NCBI RefSeq assembly: GCF_002549795.1
Contig: NZ_CP021435.1
Coordinates: forward strand, 3,658,001 to 3,722,000
Source: Halomonas beimenensis
GTDB taxonomy: Bacteria; Pseudomonadota; Gammaproteobacteria; Pseudomonadales; Halomonadaceae
Length of the DNA: 64,000 nucleotides
Reading direction: 5' to 3'
The stretch's first letter is position 1. Each line of letters opens with the position of its first letter. Below are positions 39,211 through 50,834 of this stretch, piece after piece. The translations under genes and the position numbers were made by a program. The notes under the pieces were generated by a model, which had not been told where the DNA came from, made no database searches, and worked only from the letters and a program-made list of their open reading frames with translations.

Positions 39211-40362
39211 TCAGGCGGAACCGGCATCGCGTTCTGACCGGTAACGTTCCCGGGCATGACGCTTGTGGACGTACATGGCGCTGTCGGCGCGCTGGATCAG
39301 CTCGTCCAGGTCCGCCGCCCCCTCGAGCCAGGGACGGTAGCTGGCCACCCCCACGCTGACGCTCGCCTCCTCCACCGCCGCCGCCTCGCAGGGCGTGGCG
39401 GCCAGGGCCGCCTCGAGGCGCCGGGCACGCTCCATGGCTTCCGGCTCGTCGGTATCGGGCAGGATCAACAGGAACTCGTCCCCGCCCATCCGGCAGCCCA
39501 GCTCGTCGGGGCCGAGCTGCTCGGCGATGGTGCCCGCCACATGGCAGATCAACCGGTCGCCGCAGGCATGGCCATGGGTATCGTTGATCTGCTTGAGCCG
39601 GTCGATGTCGACCAGCAGCACCGACAGGGGCCAGCGCTTGAGATGACAGGCGTCCAGGGCCTCGCGCAGGAAGGTCATGCCCCATCGCCGGTTGGCCAGG
39701 CCGGTCATGGCATCGAAGTTGGCCAGGTGGGTCAGTTCCAGTTGCCTGGCCGCCAGCGCCTCGTTGGCCTCGGTCAACTCGGCATTGCGCCGTCTCAACG
39801 CCTGGCTCAGCGCGGCGGCACGATGGAAACCGTCGTAGCGCACGTAGCACAGCAGCGGGGAGATCAGCCAGCCGATCAGCAGGAAGACCCCGCCCAGGCG
39901 CAGCAGCTCGACCGGGTCGAAGGGGCTCCAGAGGGCGAAGCAGGCCGTGTAGGCGACCAGCATGACCAGATTGTGCGCGAGCATGCAGCGCAACCGCCAG
40001 ACGGCCACCACCGGCAGCAGCACGAACATCGCCACCGCCACGCTCTGGTTCCAGAAGAAGAAGGCGAAGGCGTCGGTGACCTGGCTGGCTCCCCAGGAGA
40101 AATACACCTCGGCCCCCAGGGCGCCGACCAGCAGGGCTCGTTCGCTGCGCGCCGGGCGGCGATGCTGCCAGATCAGGCATGCCATCAGCAGGCCGACCAC
40201 GGCGAGGCGGCCGGCCCACAGCGCCGGCCAGCGATCGGGCACCATCCAGTAGTCGAAGGGCAGATAGCACAGCAGGCCGATGATGCCGCAGGCCATCAGG
40301 GCCGCGTTCAGACGCGCCTGCTGGTCACGCTCCTCGGCCGACAGTTCCGGCTCCGCCGGCAC
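39211..40362 (-). CDS. membrane diguanylate cyclase (GGDEF)
   Basis: The 383-residue product has about five membrane helices in residues 20-175, a short coiled coil (about 180-210) and a C-terminal GGDEF domain with the intact active site MGGDEF and the substrate-binding DIDRLKQINDTHGHACGD. The core looks catalytically competent, so it should make cyclic di-GMP from two GTP. No EAL domain is present. It is followed by the metallophosphoesterase gene on the same strand, 88 bases away. Confidence 0.93.
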   Translation of the reverse strand: MPAEPELSAEERDQQARLNAALMACGIIGLLCYLPFDYWMVPDRWPALWAGRLAVVGLLMACLIWQHRRPARSERALLVGALGAEVYFSWGASQVTDAFAFFFWNQSVAVAMFVLLPVVAVWRLRCMLAHNLVMLVAYTACFALWSPFDPVELLRLGGVFLLIGWLISPLLCYVRYDGFHRAAALSQALRRRNAELTEANEALAARQLELTHLANFDAMTGLANRRWGMTFLREALDACHLKRWPLSVLLVDIDRLKQINDTHGHACGDRLICHVAGTIAEQLGPDELGCRMGGDEFLLILPDTDEPEAMERARRLEAALAATPCEAAAVEEASVSVGVASYRPWLEGAADLDELIQRADSAMYVHKRHARERYRSERDAGSA

Positions 40363-40405
40363 GGCGACCTCCCGGGGCGGGCACCGCCCGCCCGCATCAA
40401 GCGGC

Positions 40406-41815
40406 TCAGTAGCGGTAGTGGTCGGGCTTGAAGGGCCCCTCCGCGGGAATGCCGGTATAGTCCGACTGGGCCTGGCTCAGGCGCGTGATCACGCCGCCGA
40501 AGCCTTCGACCATGTAGCGGGCGACCTCCTCGTCCAGGTGCCGAGGCAGCACCGAGACGTCCAGGGCCTCGCGCTTGCCGGCCGCGTCGAGCTCGGCGAA
40601 GCGGCCCTCGTAGAGATGGAGCTGGGCCAGCACCTGGTTGGCGAAGGAGCCGTCCATGACCCGGGAGGGATGCCCGGTGGCGTTGCCCAGGTTCACCAGC
40701 CGCCCCTCGGAGAGCAGGATCAGGTAGTCGCGACTGTCCGGGTCGTAGTCCCCGGGATCGCTGTCCCGGTAGACCTTGTGCACCTGCGGCTTGACCTCCT
40801 CCCAGTGCCACTGGCGACGCATGTAGGCGGTGTCGATCTCGCTGTCGAAATGGCCGATGTTGCAGACCACCGCGCCCGGCTTCAGGCACCGGAGCATGGG
40901 GGCGTCGCAGGCGTCGATGTTGCCCGTGGCGGTGACCACCAGGTCGATACGGGCCAGCAGCTCGCGATCGATGCTCTCCATGCCGCGATTCACGCCGTCG
41001 CGGTAGGGCGACACCACCTCGAAGCCGTCCATGCAGGCCTGCATGGCGCAGATCGGATCGATCTCGGCGACCCTGACGATCATGCCCTCCTGGCGAAGCG
41101 AGGCCGCCGAGCCCTTGCCGACGTCGCCGTAGCCCATCACCAGTGCCTGCTTGCCGGCCAGCAGGTGATCGACCCCACGCTTGATGGCATCGTTCAGGGA
41201 GTGGCGGCAGCCGTACTTGTTGTCGTTCTTGGACTTGGTCACGGCATCGTTGACGTTGATCGCCGGGACCTTGAGCCGGCCATCACGCAGCATCTCCTGG
41301 AGCCGGTGCACCCCGGTGGTGGTCTCCTCGCTGATGCCGTGGACGGCGTCGAGCAACTCGGGGCGCTTGTCGTGCAGCAGGGCGGTGAGGTCGCCGCCGT
41401 CGTCGAGCACCAGGTTCGGCGTCCAGCCGTCCGGGCCCTCGACGGTCTGCTCGATGCACCACCAGAATTCCTCCTCCGTCTCGCCCTTCCAGGCGAATAC
41501 CGGAATCCCGGCGGCGGCGATCGCCGCCGCGGCATGGTCCTGAGTCGAGAAGATGTTGCAGGACGACCAGCGCACCGTGGCCCCCAGGTCGACGAGAGTC
41601 TCGATCAGCACCGCGGTCTGGATGGTCATGTGGATGCAGCCGGCGATCCGCGCCCCGGCCAGGGGCTGGCCGTCGCGGTACTTGGCGCGGATCGCCATCA
41701 GCGCCGGCATCTCGGTCTCGGCGATGCGGATCTCGCGCCGCCCCCAGTCGGCGAGGGCGATGTCGGCGACCTTGAAATCCGTGGTGTCGGGCGCGGATAC
41801 GGCGGGCTGGTTCAT
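40406..41815 (-). CDS. ahcY: adenosylhomocysteinase (SAH hydrolase)
   Basis: AhcY splits S-adenosylhomocysteine to homocysteine and adenosine, regenerating the methyl cycle. The 469-residue product has [20 protein letters not shown] near the N-terminus, the NAD-binding [17 protein letters not shown] (about 225-241) and the C-terminal FKPDHYRY. It contains the insert typical of proteobacterial enzymes. GAGGTGACAC precedes the ATG. ligB and metK lie upstream on the same strand. Confidence 0.97.
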   Translation of the reverse strand: MNQPAVSAPDTTDFKVADIALADWGRREIRIAETEMPALMAIRAKYRDGQPLAGARIAGCIHMTIQTAVLIETLVDLGATVRWSSCNIFSTQDHAAAAIAAAGIPVFAWKGETEEEFWWCIEQTVEGPDGWTPNLVLDDGGDLTALLHDKRPELLDAVHGISEETTTGVHRLQEMLRDGRLKVPAINVNDAVTKSKNDNKYGCRHSLNDAIKRGVDHLLAGKQALVMGYGDVGKGSAASLRQEGMIVRVAEIDPICAMQACMDGFEVVSPYRDGVNRGMESIDRELLARIDLVVTATGNIDACDAPMLRCLKPGAVVCNIGHFDSEIDTAYMRRQWHWEEVKPQVHKVYRDSDPGDYDPDSRDYLILLSEGRLVNLGNATGHPSRVMDGSFANQVLAQLHLYEGRFAELDAAGKREALDVSVLPRHLDEEVARYMVEGFGGVITRLSQAQSDYTGIPAEGPFKPDHYRY

Positions 41816-41881
41816 GTGTCACCTCTTTCCTCGGCGAAAAGCGTGACCTTCACTATAGGCAGCCGGCAAAGCCGCGAACAA

Positions 41882-43579
<1,698 letters not shown>

Positions 43580-43586
43580 CTAGCAA

Positions 43587-43619
43587 AGGGCCCCGCCCGG
43601 CGATGCCGGGCGGGGCCCT
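43587..43619 (-). terminator. Rho-independent terminator after metK
   Basis: A perfect 15-bp stem (AGGGCCCCGCCCGGC and its complement, loop GAT) lies 49 bases after the metK stop on the minus strand and is followed by TTTGCT. Confidence 0.85.
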
Positions 43620-43667
43620 CAAGCGGTGTGCGAGATCGCCGACCCGTCGGCGACCTCGACCCGGCGC

Positions 43668-44888
43668 CTACAGGCCGGCGGCGCCGCGCAGCGCCTCGGC
43701 GCGGTCCGTCTTCTCCCAGGGGAAGGCGGTGAAGGTCTCGGTGTGCTGCTCGCCCTGGGTGTCGGTCCAGGTGTAGCTGGTCTCGAAGGGCTCGCGACCG
43801 AAGTGGCCGTAGGCCGCGGTCAGCCGATACATGGGGTGCAGCAGGTCGAGCATGCGGGTGATGGCGTTGGGGCGCAGGTCGAAGTGTTCGCGCACCAGGG
43901 CGACGATGCGCTCGTCGCTGATCTTGCCGGTGCCGAAGGTGTTCACCGACACCGAGGTCGGCTCGGCCACCCCGATGGCGTAGGACACCTGGATCTCGCA
44001 GCGCTCGGCCAGCCCGGCGGCGACGATGTTCTTGGCCACGTAGCGGCCGGCGTAGGCGGCGCTGCGATCGACCTTGGAGGGGTCCTTGCCGGAGAAGGCA
44101 CCGCCGCCGTGACGGGCCATGCCACCGTAGGTGTCGACGATGATCTTGCGTCCGGTCAGGCCGCAGTCACCCACCGGGCCACCGATGACGAACTTGCCGG
44201 TGGGGTTGATGTGGTACTGGGTGGACTCGGTGAGCCACTCGGCGGGGATCACCTGCTCGATGATCTCGCGCTTGACCATGCTGCGCAGCTCTTCCTGGTC
44301 GATGTCCGGGTCGTGCTGGGTGGACAGCACCACGGCATCGACGGCGCAGGGCTTGCCGTGCTCGTCGTAGCGGAAGGTCAGCTGGCTCTTGGCGTCCGGG
44401 CGCAGCCAGGGCAGCAGGCCGTGATGGCGCAGCTCCGCCTGGCGCTCCACCAACCGGTGCGAGTAGTGGATCGGCGCCGGCATGAAGGACTCGGTCTCGT
44501 TGGTGGCGTAGCCGAACATCAGGCCCTGGTCGCCGGCGCCCTGATCCTCGGGCTTGCTGCGGTCGACGCCCTGGGCGATGTCCACGCTCTGCTTGCCGAT
44601 CAGGTTCAGCACGCCGCAGGTCTCACCGTCGAAGCCGACATCGGAGGAGGTGTAGCCGATGTCCAGGATCACCCGACGCACCAGCTCCTCCAGGTCGACC
44701 CAGGCGGAGGTGGTGATCTCGCCGGCCACGATGGCCACGCCGGTCTTGACCATGGTCTCGCAGGCCACCCGGGCATTCTTGTCTCGCGCGATGATGGCAT
44801 CGAGCACCGCATCGGAGATCTGGTCGGCGATCTTGTCCGGGTGCCCCTCGGACACGGATTCGGAGGTGAACAGGGAGTATTCGCTCAT
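43668..44888 (-). CDS. metK: S-adenosylmethionine synthase
   Basis: MetK makes S-adenosylmethionine from methionine and ATP. The 406-residue product starts [20 protein letters not shown] and has [12 protein letters not shown] (about residues 120-131) and [19 protein letters not shown]. The ATG at 44888 matches all family members; an upstream open frame is spurious. It is divergent from tktA and separated from ligB by the terminator at 43587-43619. Confidence 0.98.
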   Translation of the reverse strand: MSEYSLFTSESVSEGHPDKIADQISDAVLDAIIARDKNARVACETMVKTGVAIVAGEITTSAWVDLEELVRRVILDIGYTSSDVGFDGETCGVLNLIGKQSVDIAQGVDRSKPEDQGAGDQGLMFGYATNETESFMPAPIHYSHRLVERQAELRHHGLLPWLRPDAKSQLTFRYDEHGKPCAVDAVVLSTQHDPDIDQEELRSMVKREIIEQVIPAEWLTESTQYHINPTGKFVIGGPVGDCGLTGRKIIVDTYGGMARHGGGAFSGKDPSKVDRSAAYAGRYVAKNIVAAGLAERCEIQVSYAIGVAEPTSVSVNTFGTGKISDERIVALVREHFDLRPNAITRMLDLLHPMYRLTAAYGHFGREPFETSYTWTDTQGEQHTETFTAFPWEKTDRAEALRGAAGL

Positions 44889-45218
44889 GGCGTCCTCGAC
44901 CCTCTGGAAGTGGGATGACGGCGTCTGGGCTCGAAGCCAGGGTAATGGAGTGGCGCAGGCCCCGCGAGTCGGGGAGCGGCGCGCCTTGGCCCGGGCGGGC
45001 CGGCTGGGGGCGGATTCTACACCCTCGCCCCGCGCCTTCCTAGCGCGCGAGCGGGCGCGGATTTGAAGGCCGGGGCCCATTCGGCGACAATGAGCGGCCG
45101 AAATCGACCGCGCCGCCCCGTCCCGCGGCGCATCCCAGCCAGGATCCACGTCCGGCCACGCCCCCTGGCCAGACCGTGTCACCGCATACTATCTGCCGCA
45201 GGCGAGGAGCTGACCCCC
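44889..45218. other. metK-tktA divergent intergenic region
   Basis: The 330 bases contain no supported gene. A TAGAAT -10 for metK on the minus strand lies at 45014-45019 with no good -35. A TACTAT at 45187-45192 may serve tktA. Several G+C-rich stems such as CCCCGCGAGTCGGGG occur in the metK leader. I looked for a SAM or SAH riboswitch and did not find a convincing match. Confidence 0.5.
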
Positions 45219-47225
45219 ATGCCGTCCCGTTTCGAACTGGCCAATGCCATTCGCGCCCTGTCCATGGATGCCGTCCAGAAGGCCAAGTCCGGCCACCCCG
45301 GCGCGCCCATGGGCATGGCCGACATCGCCGAGGTGTTGTGGAACGACTACCTGGCGCACAACCCGGCCGACCCGCACTGGCCCGACCGGGACCGCTTCGT
45401 GCTCTCCAACGGCCACGGCTCCATGCTGCTCTACTCCCTGCTGCACCTGACCGGCTACGACCTCGACCTGGAGCAGCTGCAGAACTTCCGCCAGCTGCAC
45501 TCCAAGACCGCCGGTCACCCCGAGTTCGGCTACGCCCCGGGCATCGAGACCACCACCGGCCCCCTGGGCCAGGGCCTGGCCAACGCCGTGGGCATGGCCA
45601 TCGCCGAACGCACCCTGGCCGCCCAGTTCAACCGCCCGGGCCATGCGATCGTCGATCACTACACCTACTGCTTCGTCGGCGACGGCTGCCTGATGGAAGG
45701 GATCTCCCACGAGGCCTGCTCCCTGGCCGGCACCCAGAAGCTGGGCAAGCTGATCACCTTCTACGACGACAACGGCATCTCCATCGACGGCGAGGTCGAG
45801 GGCTGGTTCACCGACGACACCGCCAAGCGCTTCGAGGCCTACGGCTGGCACGTGGTGCCCAACGTCGACGGCCACAACCCCGACGAGGTCAAGGCCGCCA
45901 TCGAGCTGGCGCGCAGCCAGGACGACAAGCCCAGCCTGATCATCTGCAAGACGGTGATCGGCTTCGGCGCCCCCAACAAGCAGGGCAAGGAGGAGTGCCA
46001 CGGGGCTCCGCTGGGCGAGGACGAGGTCGCCGCGGCCCGCAAGCGGCTCGACTGGCCCCACGCCCCCTTCCACGTGCCCGAGGAGCTCTACCAGGGCTGG
46101 GACGCCACCGAGGCCGGCCAGGCCCGCCAGGCGGCCTGGCAGGAGCGCTTCGATCGCTACGCCGAGGCCCATCCGGAACTGGCGCGGGAATTCCTGCGCC
46201 GCCAGAAGGGCGAGCTGCCCGTCGAGCTGACCAGCGAGGCGCTGATCGAGCAGGCCCAGGAGAAGGCCGAGTCCCCGGCCACCCGCAAGGCCTCCCTGGC
46301 CTGCCTCAACGCGCTCGGCCCGCAACTGCCCGAGCTGCTCGGCGGCAGCGCCGACCTGGCGCCGTCCAACCTGACCTTCTGGCAGGGCGCCCGCGCCATC
46401 GACGCCACCGAGCCCGGCGGCAACTACCTGCACTATGGCGTGCGCGAGTTCGGCATGGGCGCGATCATGAACGGCATCGCCCTGCACGGCGGCTTCGTGC
46501 CCTACGGCGCCACCTTCCTGATCTTCATGGAGTACATGCGCAATGCCGTGCGCATGGCGGCGCTGATGGGCCAGCGGGCCGTCTACGTCTTCACCCACGA
46601 CTCCATCGGCCTGGGCGAGGACGGCCCCACCCACCAGCCGGTGGAGCAGCTGACCACCCTGCGCTCCACCCCGAACCTCTCCACCTGGCGCCCCTGCGAC
46701 GCCGTGGAGACCGCCGCCGCCTGGGACGTCGCCATCAAGCGCCACGCCGGCCCCACCGCCCTGGTCTTCTCCCGCCAGGGCCTGCCCCACCAGGAACGCA
46801 CCAAGTCCCAGCTGGGCGAGATCCAGCGCGGCGGCTACGTGCTCAAGGACTGCGAGGGCACCCCCGAGCTGATCCTGATCGCCACCGGCTCCGAGGTCGG
46901 CCTGGCCATGGACGCCGCCGCCGCCCTGACCGAGAGCGGCCGCCGGGTGCGCGTGGTCTCCATGCCGTCCACCGACACCTTCGACGCCCAGGACGCCGCG
47001 TATCGCCAGGCCGTGCTGCCCGCCGAGGTCGGCAACCGCATCGCCGTCGAGGCCGGCCATCGCGACTTCTGGTACAAGTACGTGGGTCTGGAAGGCCGCA
47101 TCGTCGGCATGGACAGCTTCGGGGAGTCCGCCCCGGCCGGCGATCTCTTCAAGCACTTCGGCTTCACCGTGGAGAACCTGGTGGCCGAGGCCGAGCAGCT
47201 GCTGGACGACGCCGCCGACGACTGA
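45219..47225 (+). CDS. tktA: transketolase
   Basis: Transketolase moves two-carbon units between sugar phosphates in the pentose phosphate pathway using thiamine diphosphate. The 668-residue product has [18 protein letters not shown] near the N-terminus, the ThDP motif [13 protein letters not shown] (about residue 155) and [13 protein letters not shown] with catalytic residues (about 470). The ATG at 45219 follows GAGGAG. It lies upstream of epd-pgk-fbaA, as in many gammaproteobacteria, but a foreign islet and other genes intervene. Confidence 0.98.
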   Translation: MPSRFELANAIRALSMDAVQKAKSGHPGAPMGMADIAEVLWNDYLAHNPADPHWPDRDRFVLSNGHGSMLLYSLLHLTGYDLDLEQLQNFRQLHSKTAGHPEFGYAPGIETTTGPLGQGLANAVGMAIAERTLAAQFNRPGHAIVDHYTYCFVGDGCLMEGISHEACSLAGTQKLGKLITFYDDNGISIDGEVEGWFTDDTAKRFEAYGWHVVPNVDGHNPDEVKAAIELARSQDDKPSLIICKTVIGFGAPNKQGKEECHGAPLGEDEVAAARKRLDWPHAPFHVPEELYQGWDATEAGQARQAAWQERFDRYAEAHPELAREFLRRQKGELPVELTSEALIEQAQEKAESPATRKASLACLNALGPQLPELLGGSADLAPSNLTFWQGARAIDATEPGGNYLHYGVREFGMGAIMNGIALHGGFVPYGATFLIFMEYMRNAVRMAALMGQRAVYVFTHDSIGLGEDGPTHQPVEQLTTLRSTPNLSTWRPCDAVETAAAWDVAIKRHAGPTALVFSRQGLPHQERTKSQLGEIQRGGYVLKDCEGTPELILIATGSEVGLAMDAAAALTESGRRVRVVSMPSTDTFDAQDAAYRQAVLPAEVGNRIAVEAGHRDFWYKYVGLEGRIVGMDSFGESAPAGDLFKHFGFTVENLVAEAEQLLDDAADD

Positions 47226-47248
47226 TCGCGGCCGTCACGGCACTGGAA

Positions 47249-47272
47249 AGGGCACGGCATTTGCCGTGCCCT
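47249..47272 (+). terminator. hairpin after tktA
   Basis: A perfect 11-bp stem (AGGGCACGGCA/TGCCGTGCCCT, loop TT) lies 23 bases after the tktA stop. The tail is A-rich, not T-rich, on the plus strand. It is the left border of the AT-rich islet. Confidence 0.6.
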
Positions 47273-47375
47273 ATGAAAAATGACTTATAATCAAAAGGTT
47301 GCCCGTCCTCGACTTATGTAGCCGATCTGAAACCTCGGCATAACTTGGACAAACAAGCCACTTTTCCAAGGCAAT
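47273..47375 (+). promoter_or_regulatory. upstream region of the two-gene islet
   Basis: The base composition turns AT-rich here. A TATAAT hexamer at about 47291-47296 could be the -10, with TTGCCG 19 bases upstream inside the hairpin, so the -35 is poor. A direct attachment site or tRNA was not seen. Confidence 0.35.
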
Positions 47376-47822
47376 ATGAAACCGAGACGAGCTGGACGCT
47401 TCAACTATAAGCGATCACTAAAAGAGCCGGCGGATGCCGAGGTTTGCCAACAGCTCTACAAGAGTGTTAGCTATGGGGGGAATCCGGAACATAAACGGAA
47501 CCCTGGCGACTTTGGCCTCACACCACCGGCTCTACCAAGGGCTGACAAGACGCTTTGCGACACGGCAGGCATCTTTACAAAACAGATTGCTCTCGCACTG
47601 CTAAAAGAAGGAGCCAAGAGAGGATTAATCAGCCAACAGAAAAAAGAGGGCTACCCTCAAAATATCTGGTCTGTTAGCAAAGAGGGGGTGCCCTTGGAAG
47701 CACAACTAGAAAATGTACAACAAGGCACCTACCACGGCTACCCAATGCCAGAAGGTGACCCTATGAGAGATATAGTACTCAAAGTTTGGCACCAGAGAGG
47801 TAACAATGAATCAACCAATTGA
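47376..47822 (+). CDS. unknown protein, first gene of AT-rich islet
   Basis: I do not recognise this family with confidence. The 148-residue product has a basic N-terminus (MKPRRAGRFNYKRSLKEP) and then polar, motif-dense stretches: SYGGNPEHKRNPGDFGL (about 31-47), ALPRADKTLCD (51-61) and NIWSVSKEGVPLEAQLEN (95-112), followed by QGTYHGYPMPEGDPMRD. There is no signal peptide or membrane segment. His, Asp, Lys and Cys inside the motifs could be catalytic, but no reaction can be assigned. Its last 17 bases overlap the next gene. Codon use is unlike its neighbours, which suggests transfer. Confidence 0.75.
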   Translation: MKPRRAGRFNYKRSLKEPADAEVCQQLYKSVSYGGNPEHKRNPGDFGLTPPALPRADKTLCDTAGIFTKQIALALLKEGAKRGLISQQKKEGYPQNIWSVSKEGVPLEAQLENVQQGTYHGYPMPEGDPMRDIVLKVWHQRGNNESTN

Positions 47823-49083
47823 TATTAGTGCGCACTGGTGCCACGCGGACGAAGCTAACGAGGGAACCAACCCCACATTAGCTGAGTGGCGCCTAAGTAT
47901 CAATGATCAAATCGCCACCACTCTCATAGAGCTTGGCACAGGGAAACTGCGCGATCATTTGCTGGCCCCCATGGATATCTTTGCAGAATGGATTGCAATA
48001 AACTGGTGGCGTCTACGGTGGGAGCCAGCGATCACTTCCAGTCATGACTGGAAAATGAGTCATTTTCTCCCCTCCATTGGCAACGGCATTGCGTGGCCTA
48101 ATGTTTCAATTGCTAGCGATGGAGACTTTGTTCACTTCCGATCTCGCCCTACTAGATCACAAGGTAGCGGCATGCCTGTTAAGTTCGTATCGCATTTTGA
48201 CGAGTGGGTGCCCGCAGAAGCTTTCGAACAAGGTATTGATAAATTCATGTCTAAAGTAACAACACATCTCCTCCACTCAAAGTACCGAGAGGATGTGGCA
48301 AAACTGTGGGATGAAATCATTGAAGAGCGCAACGACACAAATCTGTCAACATGGCGCCGCCTGGAAGCATTGTTAGGATACGACCCAGACCAGGCTCCTG
48401 ATGAAATCATTTCAAGCCTTATAAATAGATTCAATGAGCTAGGAAAAGAATCCATAAACGAAGTTGCTGCAGAAGGGAGAAGCCAATCCTTATCACTACT
48501 AAAAAAACTGGAAGTAGAAATAAATAATGGCACCAAAGGAAAGCTTCCTCCGGATGATAAAAGCCTAAAGACTGCCATCGAAAAAATACCGAAAAATCAA
48601 GCCGTTTGGCGCCGAGCGTCCGATGCCGCAGCTTTAGCTAGAAAGCAGTGGAGGCTTGGCAATGGACCTATTTCTGACAACCAACTACTAGAGCTACTCC
48701 AACTTCCTCGTCATGTTTTAGGCAGCAACTCCCACGATAGCCACCTATCAGTTGGGCTGCGCACCGACGAAAACTTACGCATCTCGCTCGGTGGGAAGCG
48801 ACTGGAGGGCCGCCGCTTTGCTTTGGCAAGAGTACTAGCTGACAACCTAATTTCGTCCCCCTCAGACCACTTATTGCCGATCACGCGTAGTGGCACATCT
48901 CGGCAACGCTTTCAACGAGCGTTTGCTCAAGAGTTTCTATGCCCCTTCAGCTCCATAAAAGAGGAAATCGGTGACGAGCCCAGCAATGAAGATTTCATTG
49001 AGGACATATCGGATAAGTATGGCGTTTCGCCAATGACTGTAGAACACTTACTCATTAACCGGGGCATCATACAAGCTGCGTAG
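47806..49083 (+). CDS. large islet protein with degenerate ImmA/IrrE-like C-terminus
   Basis: The 425-residue product has no recognisable N-terminal domain; it is tryptophan-rich at 60-75 (FAEWIAINWWRLRWEP) and helical in the middle. The C-terminal ~100 residues resemble ImmA/IrrE proteins: EGRRFALARVLADNL (334-348), QRFQRAFAQEFLCP (367-380) and a helical tail, FIEDISDKYGVSPMTVEHLLINRG. ImmA peptidases have HExxH just after RRFALA; here the corresponding residues are R342-V-L-A-D346, so zinc peptidase activity is unlikely. GAGAGG precedes the ATG. The 17-base overlap with the first gene argues for a functional pair. Confidence 0.75.
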   Translation: MNQPIDISAHWCHADEANEGTNPTLAEWRLSINDQIATTLIELGTGKLRDHLLAPMDIFAEWIAINWWRLRWEPAITSSHDWKMSHFLPSIGNGIAWPNVSIASDGDFVHFRSRPTRSQGSGMPVKFVSHFDEWVPAEAFEQGIDKFMSKVTTHLLHSKYREDVAKLWDEIIEERNDTNLSTWRRLEALLGYDPDQAPDEIISSLINRFNELGKESINEVAAEGRSQSLSLLKKLEVEINNGTKGKLPPDDKSLKTAIEKIPKNQAVWRRASDAAALARKQWRLGNGPISDNQLLELLQLPRHVLGSNSHDSHLSVGLRTDENLRISLGGKRLEGRRFALARVLADNLISSPSDHLLPITRSGTSRQRFQRAFAQEFLCPFSSIKEEIGDEPSNEDFIEDISDKYGVSPMTVEHLLINRGIIQAA

Positions 49084-49185
49084 CACTTTAATGGCCTTAA
49101 AGAAAGACTGCTCTCCACATAGGAGCAATCACTTAACTGAGTCGTTCTTAAGCGAGAAAAAAACGCTGCCCCCATTTCTTGACTG

Positions 49186-49230
49186 CTCCGTGCCTATTTT
49201 CCGCGCATCCCGGCGCCTAGGCACGGAGTA
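49186..49230. terminator. hairpin between the islet and fbaB
   Basis: CTCCGTGCCT and AGGCACGGAG form a 10-bp stem around a 23-base loop in the gap between two convergent genes. It is the likely end of the fbaB transcript and the right border of the AT-rich islet. Confidence 0.5.
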
Positions 49231-49241
49231 GTAGCCTATCT

Positions 49242-50294
49242 TCAGGCGATGGTCACGGATTCGTCCAGGTACACGTCCTGGATGGCGTGCAGCAGCGCGA
49301 CGCCCTCTTCCATGGGCTTCTGGAAGGCCTTGCGCCCGGAGATCAGCCCCATGCCGCCGGCCCGCTTGTTGATCACCGCGGTGCGCACCGCCTGGGCCAG
49401 GTCGCTCTCGCCGCCGGAGGCGCCCCCGGAGTTGATCAGCCCCACCCGCCCCATGTAGCAGCTGGCCACCTGGTAGCGGGCCAGGTCGATGGGGTGGTCG
49501 GAGGTCAGCTCGTCGTAGACCTTGGCATGGGTGTGGCCGAAGCCCAGGTCCCGGTAGCCGGCGTTGGTCTCGGCCTGCTTCTGCTTGACGATGTCGGCCT
49601 TGAGGGTGGCCGCCAGGTGGATGGCCTGGCCGGTGAGGTCGGCGGCGGTATGGTAGTCCCGCCCCTCCTGCTTGAAGGCGGGGTTGCGCAGGTAGGCCCA
49701 GAGCACCGTGACCATGCCGAGCTGGTGGGCCCGCTCGAAGGCCTCGGCGATCTCGGTGATCTGGCGGCGACTCTCGGGCGAGCCGAAGTAGACGGTGGCC
49801 CCCACCGCCACGCAGCCCATGTCGAAGGCCTGTTCCACGCTGGCGAAGGGCGTCTGGTCGTACATCGCCGGCAGGGTCAGGGTCTCGTTGTGGTTGAGCT
49901 TGAGCAGCATGGGGATCCGGTGCGCGTAGCGCCGCGCCACCGAAGCCAGGCCGCCCAGCGTCGAGGCCACCCCGTTGCAGCCGCCCTCGAGGGCCAGCTC
50001 GACGATGTTGGCCGGATCGAAATAGCGCGGATTGGGCGCGAAGGAGGCCCCGGCGGAATGCTCGATGCCCTGATCCACCGGCAACAGGCTGAGGTAACCG
50101 GTCCCGCCCAGGCGGCCATGGTTCATCAGTGCCTGAAAGTTGCGCAGCACCGCCGGACCGCGATCCCCCTGGGCCAGCACCCGGTCGACGTAGTCCGGCC
50201 CCGGCAGATGCAGGGCCTCCCGGCGCACGCCCTCGCAGACGTGGCCGAGCAGGGATTCGGCCTCCTCGCCCAGCAACCATTCGATATCGGTCAT
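49242..50294 (-). CDS. fbaB: class I fructose-bisphosphate aldolase (FbaB/DhnA type)
   Basis: FbaB splits fructose 1,6-bisphosphate through a Schiff-base lysine. The 350-residue product is colinear with E. coli FbaB from [18 protein letters not shown] through [19 protein letters not shown] and [10 protein letters not shown], which holds the candidate catalytic Lys, to [21 protein letters not shown]. The start at 50294 is preceded by a G-rich ribosome binding site. A class II enzyme is encoded 3.5 kb away on the other strand, so this is the gluconeogenic or alternative aldolase. Confidence 0.96.
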   Translation of the reverse strand: MTDIEWLLGEEAESLLGHVCEGVRREALHLPGPDYVDRVLAQGDRGPAVLRNFQALMNHGRLGGTGYLSLLPVDQGIEHSAGASFAPNPRYFDPANIVELALEGGCNGVASTLGGLASVARRYAHRIPMLLKLNHNETLTLPAMYDQTPFASVEQAFDMGCVAVGATVYFGSPESRRQITEIAEAFERAHQLGMVTVLWAYLRNPAFKQEGRDYHTAADLTGQAIHLAATLKADIVKQKQAETNAGYRDLGFGHTHAKVYDELTSDHPIDLARYQVASCYMGRVGLINSGGASGGESDLAQAVRTAVINKRAGGMGLISGRKAFQKPMEEGVALLHAIQDVYLDESVTIA

Positions 50295-50411
50295 GCCCGC
50301 TCCCCCCCGTTGTGTCCTCGGCATGGTTCCAGCGTAGAGGATCGAGCGCGACCGGGCATGGCGCCGACAGGAAATCGCCCCCGAGGACGGGGGCGAACCG
50401 GGAAGGCCCGG

Positions 50412-50804
50412 TCAGGCCGGCTTGACGTCGATGCGGCGGGGTCGGTGGGTCTCCTTCTTGGGCAAGATCAGGTGCACCACCCCCTGGTCGATGCTCGCCT
50501 GGATGGCGTCCATGTCGATCTCGTGGCTGAGGGTGAAACGGCGGGCGAAGCGCTGGGCGCGCACCTCGGCATAGATCGAGGTCAGCCCCTCGGGCACCTC
50601 CAGCGCCACCTCGCCTTCCAGGCTCAGCACGTTGTCGTTGACCTCGATGGACAGGGTGTCCCGCTGCACCCCGGGCATGTCGGCGATCAGGTGCAGGGCA
50701 TTGTCCTCCTCGTAGATATCCACCGGCGGCAGCAGGGCATCCATCCGCCGCTCTCGACGTTCGGTCGGGGCACGGTTCTCTTCACGCTTGGCGACTTCAC
50801 TCAT
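50412..50804 (-). CDS. small heat shock protein (Hsp20 family)
   Basis: The 130-residue chaperone has an alpha-crystallin domain (about residues 25-115) with GEVALEVPEGL and the C-terminal VVHLILPKKE. It holds unfolding proteins without ATP. It is the second of two adjacent hsp20 genes, 30 bases after the first, and so probably shares its heat-shock promoter. The two paralogues are diverged, not a recent duplication. Confidence 0.92.
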   Translation of the reverse strand: MSEVAKREENRAPTERRERRMDALLPPVDIYEEDNALHLIADMPGVQRDTLSIEVNDNVLSLEGEVALEVPEGLTSIYAEVRAQRFARRFTLSHEIDMDAIQASIDQGVVHLILPKKETHRPRRIDVKPA

Positions 50805-50834
50805 GACGACTCACCTCCTCGGGATGCACCGTCT

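Noticed and set aside
45189..47156. A 655-codon open frame antisense to tktA
   Set aside because: Transketolase motifs on the plus strand are complete; the antisense reading is compositional.
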